DNA of 64,000 nt. It comes from Harmonia axyridis. Its lineage: Eukaryota > Arthropoda > Insecta > Coleoptera > Coccinellidae. The stretch's first letter is position 1; each line of letters opens with the position of its first letter. Under the pieces are notes generated by a model. It saw nothing but the letters and a program-made list of their open reading frames with translations, was not told where the DNA came from and made no database searches. Shown one piece after another: positions 35,358 through 45,150 of this stretch. The translations under genes and the position numbers were made by a program. Where the stretch lies: positions 21,676,501 to 21,740,500 of the forward strand of contig NC_059501.1 of assembly GCF_914767665.1 (NCBI RefSeq). The letters run 5' to 3'.

Positions 35358-37360
35358 GGGTTCGCCTATTTTCATAGCATAATGCAATAAACCACCGATT
35401 TCTTCGTTGAGAATTAGTATAAAAAAACGTTGTAAAAATTAAGTTCTAATTCTCGTTACTATTTCGAGTGCCATTCAATACCCTTGGAAAATATACCTCG
35501 GCAATAATTCTCCATAACGTACTGCGTAAAGTATAAACTCTAGGAGAAAGATTCATATTTTACGAGTCTTTCATGAGATGAAGAACATAAAGTTATTTTG
35601 ACGGGGTATTAAAAGGCATCAACATAAAATTTTTGTGCTTGAAAGTTATAGTGACAATTAAATTTACTAGTAGTTTTATAACATATCTTATTATTCCAAA
35701 GAGATATATGCATCAGAATTTGACAGAAGGCAAACAGATCATTCTCTTGATAATATAGATTTTGTTTATATCTGGTGTAGGAATTTTCTGATTTCGATGA
35801 CGCTATCAATATGAAATTTTGCACGAAGCTTCAAATTGTTATTCTACAAATACACGCAAAATCTTGACCCGATCGATACTGTTGTCAAGAGAATATTAGG
35901 TATTTTATTCCCGATATATATTTTTTTTATTTTATATAGTTATGTTGGCTTGATCAACATGAAATTTTGAATTCAACTTGATATTTTTATATTATACCTA
36001 TCTAAGTACAACATTTCATTTAGATCGAATCTGCAATTTTGAAATTATCCGGAAAACATCATTTCGAACGGTTATAAATATTTGTGAAACCCCTAGTCGG
36101 ATTTTGACGAAATTCAGATCCGCACTAACCCAGAAAATTTAAATTTTCAAGGTCTTTCCGTTTTAGAGTTATTGTGGATAAACTTAATCAAATTTGGGGA
36201 CGGATTTTCATCAGTGAGTTGAACCTCATCCTTTGAGTCCATTCGCGACTCAAATTTCGAAAATTACAGAAATCAAGACTAAATGCTTTATTCACAAAAG
36301 AGCGCTCAGAAAGCACTAATAGAGTTACATTAGTCTGAATTAGTATGTGGAAACTGATGTAGATAAAATTCTCCAAATTTTTCCATTGGTAACATTCCAT
36401 GCCAGAGAATGATATGAACCTGAAAATCTGGAATTTCCCCCCACAAAAATCCTCTTTCATCGGGATGAATATTGCAGGAAAAGCTGAAAGCTACTTCCTT
36501 CACAAGTTCACTCCCTCTTGTTCGTAGCTAATCAGCTCAATCACGAAATTCGCTTTGTGCATTTCTGATTTTATCTCAGTGATTTTTTTAATCCCTATAT
36601 GTAAATTCATCAATGAGAAGTTCTTGGAAGGTATATTGAATTTTGGTCAAATAAGATGGGTCGGTTATTGTATTCAAAGAGTTATAATGAATCCAGAAAT
36701 AACTAGTAACTACAAATAACTAGTAACTAGGAAATACATTTTTTAATAAAAATTTTCAAAAAGGTAGCCACTTAATTCATTCACCTCTTTATTGATATTC
36801 TTAGTATGCTATTTTCCTGTAAATGAATTACAATAGGTGACATTGTTTGTTCGCCAAAGTTTTTGAATTATCATTTTACATAATTATAGTAGTTTCAACA
36901 CATCTTTGAAAAACCTATGATACATTTTTGATAATATTAATGCCTCAATTATAAAATCGTCCTTCATCTCTATGTCCTCACAAAACAAGGAAAATTAAAT
37001 GAATACTAAGCTTCCTTGAGCTTTCTCCAAAACAATTTGTTCTTTCGTGAAGCTTTCACCCCCACATTCTCAATTGGTCATTTTCCCCGAAGTCTGTTTT
37101 ATCCGTACCTACTCTGTACTATTTATATTCAAGTTGCAGTAAGAAGAATCTTACAACTGCATTTCACATAAGGAAAATGATAAAAAAATTTTGACGAATT
37201 CTAGTGAAAAACGTCGTCAAAGATTCAGACAAAATATACGAATTACGAATATGGTGCAAAATTAATATTTCTCCTATAAAAATTAGACAATTTGCAGCAT
37301 TATGTTTTGAGTGGAAAGTGGAGTAAGAACAGTGGAAGTCACAATTAAATTATATTTATA
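35358..37360. other. AT-rich stretch, no gene seen
   Basis: No supported gene was found. The segment 36180-36300 shares TTCATCAGTGAGT words with 11700 and 26410 and is probably a dispersed repeat. Confidence 0.45.
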
Positions 37361-38333
37361 CGGATTGTCCCAGAATAAGTGGTCAATAATTCACTCATTT
37401 TTAGTAAGAGTTTCTCAAATATATTTCATAAAAATTCATTGATATCTAACAAACATTGGTTTATAAACAATTAATTAAATACTTCGTGAATGCACTGACA
37501 ACCTCAAGCTTTTTTCAAAAATTTTTTTTCGACGGAGCAACCTTCCTTCAAATGTTTGATCGTGAAGATTTTATTCATTCTCTTTTAAACTGAAGAAGCA
37601 TCAATTATCATGAAATTTAGTATGACCCTTATGATTAATGAGCACACACTAGTACTCTCAACATCCCTTAAATCCCTTTTTCTCAAAAACGATGAATCCG
37701 ATCGTAAAAAAGGTCTTCTTATTGAAAATATTTTCCAATGTTTGCCCCAAAATTGTAAAATTTTGAGATAGCTAAAAGTTGATGCGAAATTTTACCTTGT
37801 GGCCCCCCTTGGGGTGCACTCGATTCAAATATTCATATTATGTTCACACAGTAGTAGTTTGACTCCTAAATAACTAGATTCATACCCATAACCTCCGGAG
37901 GGATGTTGCTGCGTGAAAAACTTTTTCGAAAAAAAATTATTTGAATTTGCACAATTAATTAAATACTTTGTGAATGCACTGACAATCTTAAGCATGATCC
38001 TTTATTCAAAAATATTTTTTCGAAGGAACAACCTCCATTAAATCTCTTTTTCTCGAAAACGTAAAATTTTGAGATGGTAAAAAGTTGAAATTTTACCTTG
38101 TGGCGCACACGATTAAAATATTTATAATATGTTTACACAGTAGTAATTTAAACTCCTAAGTAACAAAAGTCATACCAAATTTCATGATATTTTCCTGCGT
38201 TAGTTCCGGAGAAAATAAATACAACTTGCTCCGTCAAAAAATTTTTTCGAAAAAAAAATTATTTGGATTTGCCCAAATGTTTCTGGCAACAACACGGTGT
38301 TGAATTATTCATTACTAATTGTGGGACAGCCTG
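37361..38333. mobile_element. TA-flanked element with internal direct duplication
   Basis: The ends TA-CGGATTGTCCCA and TGTGGGACAGCCTG-TA are inverted, and the homology extends to TTGAATTATTCATT-type sequence inside each end. Internally a block of about 300 bp occurs twice in direct orientation: AATTAATTAAATACTT..GTGAATGCACTGACAA at 37468 and 37956, and AATTTTGAGAT near 37755 and 38062. No transposase frame is visible. Confidence 0.8.
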
Positions 38334-38640
38334 TATCTGTATATCCCCAACGGTTCATTATAATAAAATAATCATATGAGCTTTGGGGTTCTCCCAAGGT
38401 TGTCATTCCATCTTTTTCCCGTTAATGATAAAATCCATGGTGATGAGGATACATAGCTGCCCTTTTGTCTTGTAAGTAGCACTCATGCACAGTCTATGAT
38501 TTTATCCTGAAATTAGGTTCACGCCGTAATGCTCTTTGGAATAATGAGTCAGGATTTAACGACTTTTTCATATTTTATATGACCTTTTTCATAAGGGTTT
38601 GATGGAAATGTGTGATTCAAGTGAAAATTTATAGCTCTTA

Positions 38641-39150
38641 ATACATATGAGGAAAATAGAAGATGATACAAATGGAAAGTGTTTTTCCGTATTATTAAAA
38701 TTGAAATTCATGACTGCATAACTAGGATTAATGTTTCAAATTATAAATTGAATGAAATTAAATATATGTATATCTCATCATGATGTCTTATGAATAGCGG
38801 GAAAATAAATTTTTCTTTAAAGCTGTGGTGAATTCATTCATTTTGCCATACCTTGTAGAACAAAATTGTATGAGAATATCTCAATTTCACACTCTCAATA
38901 CATATGAGGAAAATAGAAGATGATACAAATGGAAAGTGTTTTTTCGTATTATGGAAATTGAAATTCATGACTGCATAACTAGGATTAATGTTTCAAATTA
39001 TAAATTGAATGAAATTAAATATATGTATATCATCATGATGTCTTATGAATAGCGGGAAAATAAATTTTTTTTTAAAGCTGTGGTAAATTCATTCATTTTG
39101 CCATACCTTGTTGAACAAAATTGTATGGGAATATCTCAATTTCACAGAGA
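38641..39150. repeat. tandem duplication, period 257 bp
   Basis: ATACATATGAGGAAAATAG at 38641 recurs at 38898. The following 250 bp match with only a few substitutions and a 2-bp deletion (TATCTCATCATG versus TATCATCATG). There are two copies only. The high identity suggests recent duplication. No coding content is seen; the open frame at 39108-39296 begins in the second copy. Confidence 0.93.
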
Positions 39151-39689
39151 CTCACGGTTATATTTCATTGATTTATGTTTTTGCTCGGAACTCTCCTGTC
39201 AAGGATTTATATATTATCTGTCAAATTTGTGATACAGAAAACAACTCTGCCAACCAACATTTTTCAATGGAAAAATCACTAAATGATATTTATTGAAATA
39301 TTCCATGAATTTCATTGAAAATTTGTTGGATTAGAGGAAATAATATAATGATCGTACAGATGGCTCATTCGTCTTTGAATTTTGAACTCGTGGAATTTCT
39401 TTCGGCACTTTTATTATAAATAACTATTATCACTTCTGCATCTTCTGTTTAGTCCTATGATATAAAAATGTGAGAAAAGCTTCAATCTGAAATCAGAAGT
39501 TTTTTCGAGATCTTTTATGTTTCATTCATACATGTTGGAGACCACATAACTATATGGGTATATCTTTCAACTCGGTCAGATTTTTTCCAGAAAATGGTTA
39601 TGAGCGATCGTAAATTGAAGGTTGAAGATATTAAAAGGCAATGTAGATATTCACTATTTTACGTGAACATTTGTGCATGACAAAGCTTT

Positions 39690-40190
39690 GCTCCAAATGA
39701 TTGCCGCGCTTGGTCACTGCTGGTTCACAGCAACAACGCATCTTCGATTCGTTTGAAACTTTTCAAGCGGAGCGGAATAAACATAATTTTTTGAGTCGAT
39801 ATATGACAGTGGATGAAACATGGATTCATCACTGACATCCCGACTTGAAGAGAGGGTTCCAAAGCTTCTGACACTAAATCATTACCTTATTATTCTTGAA
39901 CGAACAATGACTGGGTGCCATCTACGTAGAAAACATCCTTGAACCAATAATTTTCCTCTGCGCAACGAATTTTGGGGATAATTTAATTTATCAGGATGAT
40001 AACGCCCCCCACACTGGACACGAAGCGTTTAAAACATTTTTCAAGAGAAAATATCCATGGAATGAGCTGGCCAGCCAAACTCACCAGACATGCAGATTGA
40101 GCACGAATGGGATTACTTAGGGAGAGCATTATTCAATTGTTAAAACTCACCTTTAACTTTTCCGGAATTGAGTTTAGCCCTTCAGAAAGA
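39690..40190 (+). pseudogene. chimeric mariner / Tc1 transposase remnant
   Basis: The first part reads RIFDSFETFQAERN..FLSRYMTVDETWIHH, the mariner segment around the first catalytic Asp (DETW). The later part reads IYQDDNAPHTGHEAFKTFF and, in another frame, SPDMQIEHEWDYLGR, which is Tc1-type with a Glu as the third acidic residue. The two styles do not belong to one transposase, so two relics are joined, with the junction near 39870-39950. Stops and frameshifts are present throughout. Confidence 0.78.
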
Positions 40191-40191
40191 A

Positions 40192-40656
40192 TGGAATGGT
40201 TTCATAATTTTCCAACCAAGATCTAAGACACATGAGCATCTTGTAGATTTGTCGCATAACCTATTGCGGGTTTTTGTACCTGTAAAAGCAGCTCTGAAAA
40301 AATGTATTTAGAGATACTGGCTTGATAAAAAATCCTTCGGAAAGATATTTCCGAAACTACCAAAATCTACCAATAGATTTCATAGAAATGTGAGTAAACT
40401 ACCAAAAAGTCACACTGGCGAATGCTTCAGTCTCTCGGCGCTCGAGGAATCCCCTTATTTAGTCTAAGAAAAATTTATGCCATGCGATGCGTGCATATCA
40501 AGTTCAAGTAATATCAAGTAGCTTGATATCAAGTCAAGCAATAAATATCTGAAATCAAGTTAAGTCAAGCTCACAAATATGTAATTTTTCAAGAGCTTGA
40601 TGTTCAAGTCGAGTAGTTGGTTAAAATGTCAAGCTACTTGGCTTGATGAATCCTTA
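40192..40656 (-). mobile_element. truncated hAT element
   Basis: It is homologous to 31675-32119, including antisense hAT C-terminal codons (CTAAGACACATGAG, GATTTGTCGC, ATTGCGGG) and the CAAG-rich subterminal region, and ends CTTGATGAATCCTTA. The left half and left terminus are missing, with the break directly against the Tc1 remnant. The hAT frame is disrupted compared with the 31642 copy. Confidence 0.85.
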
Positions 40657-41599
40657 CGCATAAAGCAAAGAGTAACAAACAAAGATTTTCTATAAAATAT
40701 ATTGCAGTTGAAATAGAGGAAAATATTCATCTCATTTCCAGAACATAAGATGTTTATTTCTTGAGAAACCTATGGGGCCCAGACTTTTGACGATGTGTGT
40801 ATGTGTTAAAATGTCAAGAGGAGCACACGAACATTTTTAGTTGATTTTCCCTAATACGTACGAAAGAATTTTATATCTGCCACAGCCTGTGTAATTGAAA
40901 GTCATGGCATCTGTCTACATCGCTCCATCCCCTCTGCTCTCTGTTCAAGCAACCCTTCCAATGATTGGATTGCTTCAAGTACGCTTCTCTCGCTGATAAT
41001 TTGATTAGAATGCATGATAGCTACCTACTTTCATTTACTTATTTAATTATCGAGGTAAGTACCAGTATATACCGAATTACGAGACCTTCAATATTGCAGA
41101 GCCGATCAAACGGAGTTAACTCGGTTAGATTCATTCAATTATAAAGTGTGCGAGCGATGAGTTGCGATATCTTGCTCTGTACAAAGAGTAGATGCATATC
41201 GCCGTGCTCTGGGAAAGGTCCAATACGAAAATTACAGATCGTATGCTTATGAGTCGGTGCATATATTCTTTGAAGGGAGTCAATTTGGTTTATTCGCTGG
41301 ATTAATTCGAAATAAAGTTGGATAAAATGAAAATCACAAGGCAACAAAAAAAAATTTTTGGTGCCTGGGATGTTAGATCTGCTTTTTACTACATTTGAGA
41401 CGCCAAATCTGTACATGCAATCCGTTTTTCTCTATCAGCTCTACTTTATTAGGTATATCAACTTCCAATGTGGGTTTCATTCAGCATTTGGCATTAATGA
41501 GAGTTCTAAATTATAATATATTCATTAAAGTAGGTACAAATGTTTCATTTTCAGTCTGTAATTCAGCAAATACGGTTCAATACCACTAGCTCACTCAAC

Positions 41600-42420
41600 G
41601 AAACTGAAAGAAGAATATTATACCATAGCTTTGATCTGGCAGAAGATAAATCGATGATTTGTGTAGACTTGAAAATGGTAAACTTTCTTCTTGGACAGCA
41701 AAGTGTTTCTTTAGCCTCTGGTATAGTAGCGACAAAACACTCCTCTGGGTTAGAAATGATTGGCCTCAGAGAGAAAATATGGATGTTGGGGAAAAGAATG
41801 TCATTAACGACGCTTTGGTTGAAAGAGAAAAAATTTTATCTTATACCGTTACATATGAAGTTGGGCTTAATGAAGCAAATCGTAAAGGCTCTTGATAAGA
41901 ATAGGTCATGTTTTGCATATATAGGGGTAAAATTGTATCAGTTGAGCACAGAAAAACTCAAAGCAGGAATATTTAACGACCCACAAATAAGACAATTAAT
42001 TAAGGATACTGCCTTCATAAGTTCAATGAATCAAGTTTGAACGAAAAGCTTGAATATCATTTGTTGCAGTTGTAGAAAAATTTCTAGACACACATAAACC
42101 TCAAAACTATGTTGAAATTGTTAACAAGATGCTTGATAGTTTCAAATCCTTAGGATGCAATATGAGTATTAAAATACACTATTTACACACCCACTTTTTT
42201 CCAGAAAATTTAGGAGACATGAGTGAGGAACAAGGTGAAAGATTTCACCAAGATATTAAAGTTATGGAGGATCGCTACCAAGGAAGATGAGACATGTACA
42301 TGATGGCAGATTACTGCTGGAGTTTAAAAAAGGACTGTTTAAAAAAAATTCAGGAATGTCGCGAAAGAGAAGCTTTCGAATTTTTGAGTGACCATTTGAT
42401 TTCTTCAATTTCTTTTTTTG
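41600..42420 (+). pseudogene. frameshifted gene of a repetitive arthropod ORF family
   Basis: Spread over two frames are MICVDLKMVNFLLGQQS, then WVRNDWPQRENMDVGEKNVI, then back in the first frame PLHMKLGLMKQIVKALDKN and STEKLKAGIFNDPQIRQLIK. Beyond a stop come NMSIKIHYLHTHFFPENLGD, SEEQGERFHQDIKVMEDRYQ and MMADYCWSLKKD. I recognise this set as a protein family with many near-identical copies in insect genomes, usually left unannotated. Its transposon class is not settled to my knowledge. The copy has at least two frameshifts and stops. Acidic residues in CVDLK and EEQGERFH could belong to a DDE-type core, which is inference only. Confidence 0.7.
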
Positions 42421-42700
42421 TTTGTAAGTACGACATAATATTGTATTTTTTATAACTAAAATAAAAATTTTGTATCTACTTTTGTTTACTACACTTGAGG
42501 ATTTGAATTGAAATAATGTAACTTATATTTCTCTAAAATTGTATATCTTAAAATTTGAGCTACTAGGTGAAAAAGAATACGTTATTTGAATTCAGGACAT
42601 CATATTGATATAGAATCCGCTCAAAAAACCTCGAAACCAAAACAGCTGTTCCCCTGATATCAATGTATTTTCAGTGTTAGAGGTATTTTTTTCGGGTAAA

Positions 42701-42726
42701 TGTTTTATTTGTTTCTCATTTGTAAA
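42701..42726. repeat. inverted repeat left of the recombinase gene
   Basis: TGTTTTATTTGTTTCTCATT followed by TGTAAA is mirrored at 43760-43792 (a 3-bp ATA insertion apart) on the other side of the tyrosine-recombinase gene. The pair could be the borders of the element that carried the gene. Confidence 0.65.
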
Positions 42727-42778
42727 CGTCAGTTTCCAAAAACACAATATTAATCAAGAAAGTTTATTTTATCAAGTC

Positions 42779-42829
42779 ACTAACTTGTAAAACTGACAGT
42801 TAACTTGCAAAATTTTTACAAGTTAGTAG
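42779..42829. repeat. small hairpin at the recombinase 3' end
   Basis: CTAACTTGTAAAA and TTTTTACAAGTTAG form inverted arms around a loop of about 23 bases. The gene's stop codon (TAA on the minus strand at 42816) lies within the right arm. Confidence 0.65.
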
Positions 42830-43616
42830 CATTATTTACATTAGAAAATTTCGTTTTACCGTCATATATGTTGAAAATCATGGTACAATTGTTATTTCCA
42901 GTAACACAGATTTTTCCATGTGGGTATGTCAAAAAAAATCTCAGGCTTTCTGTTCCAGGAGGCCGAAGATTTACATATTGTCTGTATAACAAGCAAGGCT
43001 TGAAGCTGCAGCCATCATCGGTTATGGTGAATCTTCTTGTTGTTAAATTTTTTGTTTGCCGCAATGTCACAATAACGTATTTTCCCATATCTTCTAGATC
43101 ATTCATGTTTAAGGAGAGAATTTCGTCACATCGACAACATCCAAAAATCCCAAATATTGTTACAATTTTAGCCAGCAACCACTGGTCATCAGGAGCATGT
43201 AAAAGAAATTGTTCAGCCTCTTCTTTACTTAATACCTTGGCCTTTTTTGGCGTATAACGCTCATTTTTTCGTTTCAGAAACGCTATTACCTTTTGAAATC
43301 TGCAAATGACAACTAAACGTCATATTTTTCAATAAATTTTTTAAGGAAAACAAACCTGCAAACAGGGGCATTTTCTTTCATTTCCAAGCAGCTTTTCAGC
43401 CTAGACCATTTTGCCCATAAAGTATTAGGGCTGAATCTAGCTGATAGTTGATTCAAGTAGACCAACAAACATCTTCAGTTACCCCAATCACACTATTTTT
43501 TTTTGCCACTTTTTGAAGTCGTCGTATTCTCGCTCGTACCTTGAAGCTGATTTTGCAGGTAATAAACTTGAAGCTACACTACTGGCTGCCTCAATAATTT
43601 CTTTTGGTACATTCAT
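42816..43616 (-). pseudogene. Crypton-like tyrosine recombinase, spliced, core deleted
   Basis: The minus-strand gene starts at ATG 43616 (MNVPKEIIEAASSVAS). Exon 1 holds an SAM-like DNA-binding region (YEREYDDFKKWQKKN, then LWAKWSRLKSCLEMKENAPV). A 1-base loss near 43475 shifts the frame. A 56-bp intron (43300-43355) has GT-AG borders. Exon 2 continues FQKVIAFLKRKNERYTPKKA, SKEEAEQFLLHAPDD and IFGIFGCCRCDEILSLNMND, where the Arg of CRCDE fits catalytic Arg I. The HxxR and nucleophile Tyr blocks expected after FFLTYPHGKIC are missing. The tail jumps to an Asn/Thr-rich end (NCTMIFNIYDG), typical of C-termini in this group, so an internal deletion is likely. It is inactive as a recombinase. Confidence 0.82.
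43300..43355 (-). other. 56-bp intron of the recombinase gene
   Basis: On the minus strand the sequence reads TTTGCAG|GTTTGTTTTC at the 5' side and TCATTTGCAG|ATTTCAAAAG at the 3' side. Removal joins PVC-R-FQKVI in frame. The size and borders are typical of short insect introns. Confidence 0.75.
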
Positions 43617-43759
43617 TCTCTCTTTCGCCAAAACAAATGTAAAGAAAAATAAACAGACATGTTCATGGCAACGCTTCCATAGCTTACATAGACTTGTCTA
43701 TGATAGCTTACGACATTTGAGACAAATTATTGAGATTTTTTTGGAATTTATCTAACCTT

Positions 43760-43792
43760 TTTACAAATGAGAAACAAATAAAATATAAAACA
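43760..43792. repeat. inverted repeat right of the recombinase gene
   Basis: TTTACAAATGAGAAACAAAT and the following bases pair with 42701-42726, allowing a 3-bp insertion. Together the two repeats bracket about 1.09 kb that contains exactly the recombinase gene. Confidence 0.65.
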
Positions 43793-43798
43793 ATACAC

Positions 43799-43897
43799 GC
43801 AAGGTAACGGGTTTTACTGGCTCAAGGAGGTAACTGACTCGCCTGCGGCTCGTCAATTTTATCCTCCATTCGCCAGTAAAAACCCTCTTACCTTGCT
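43799..43897. repeat. 99-bp hairpin, GC-richer
   Basis: CAAGGTAACGGGTTTTACTG is mirrored by CAGTAAAAACCCTCTTACCTTG with a loop rich in CGCCTGCGGCTCG. It lies just outside the inverted repeat of the recombinase element. It could be a small MITE or a structural site of the mobile element. Confidence 0.75.
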
Positions 43898-43942
43898 AGT
43901 AATGTTATATACTATACTACTATTTTACTAGTATACAACCTA

Positions 43943-44766
43943 CACTGTGTCTGTAAAGTATGGAACAAATTCATTTTTAGCTAAACAGACCATTTTTAGA
44001 AATTATCCTGAAACACTTGTTTTTCTTATTTTAATTTAGCGTATTTTAAAATAATAATCTAATATACAGGATGCATTACATTTTTTCGAATGAAACACCC
44101 CATTTTGTCTCAATTTTCCGATTACTTCAGCTGAGCTGATTCCAAAAATGAATCACATGTTGATTCCTATCGGTACAGGGTGGGCAAAAATACAATAGTT
44201 TCGTGTGTGCTCATGAAGTAACGCATTCTTTATTAGTTAAATTAACAATATCATCAAAAATACTTATTGTCTAGCGGCAATTGGCTTGAATGTAACACCC
44301 TATAATTTGTTTCATTTTAAGATTAATAAAAATGTATACAAATAAGAAATAATTTATTTCATATTCTGTCTGCTAGACCACAAGTAACAAACATGTTTGG
44401 AAACAGCTCATTTTTATTAATCTAAAAATCTAACAAACTACAGGGTGTTACATTCAAACCAATTGCCGCTAGACAATAAGTATTTTTGATAATATTGTTA
44501 ATTTAACTAATAAAGAATGTTACGCGTTACTTTATAAGCACACACAAAACTATTGTATTTTTGTCCACCCTGTACCAATTGGAATCACCAGGTGATACAT
44601 TTTTGGAATCAGCTCAGCTAGAGTAATCGGAAAATTGAGCCAAAATGGGGGTGTTCCATTAAAAAAAAATTACGGTGATGTCATTACCAGAAAGTAATTC
44701 ACCCTGCATATTAGATTATTATTTCAAAATACGGTAAATTAAAATAAAAAATCGACGGACACAGTG
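43943..44766. mobile_element. TA-flanked fold-back element 5, 824 bp
   Basis: The ends are TA-CACTGTGTC and GACACAGTG-TA. The arms of about 380 bp are well conserved (43943-44335 against 44408-44766), including ACAGGGTGGGCAAAAATACAA and AATTGGCTTGAATGTAACA words with their complements. The loop is only about 70 bp. It is non-coding, and the TA flanks suggest the Tc1/mariner type. Confidence 0.9.
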
Positions 44767-44789
44767 TATAATGATCTAATATGACGAAG

Positions 44790-45150
44790 AAATTCGAAAA
44801 CATCCTTCGATCCGAGTCGAACCAGAGACACCTAATCAGCAGCGACCATCCGAAATCCCCGCTTTGACACATTATTAGGAAAGAGTGTGTCCTGATAAAT
44901 TGGCCCAAGACAATCCTCATTTCTTAAGTTACATTCCCGCGATAAAAAGGCGCCTGGCGGGGCGGAGGCAGGCGCCGGTTTGCATGTAAAATCTCGTTGT
45001 TTCAGACATCCGGTCATTCGACTCGGCCAGCACGGTCCTCGAACAATCAACATAAAAATGTCAAAAGTGGCAGTTTCGACCTTGCGTTGACCAGAAAACA
45101 TGCCACTTGACAAAAAGACGGAGCCTTCCTTCCGCACGTCGCAAAATTCC
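44790..45150. other. GC-richer island, unassigned
   Basis: This segment has unusually high G+C for the window (notably 44935-45010 with GGCGCCTGGCGGGGCGG-type sequence) and a minus-strand frame of 101 codons (44832-45137). The frame has no recognised domain. There is no repeat partner in the window. Possible regulatory or exonic DNA. Confidence 0.3.

Noticed and set aside
42805..43755. Plus-strand frames of 150 and 80 codons
   Set aside because: They are antisense to the tyrosine-recombinase exons, whose minus-strand reading has family motifs and splice signals.
44832..45137. 101-codon minus-strand frame
   Set aside because: There are no recognised domain, splice context or repeat partner. 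It was kept only as part of a GC-richer island.
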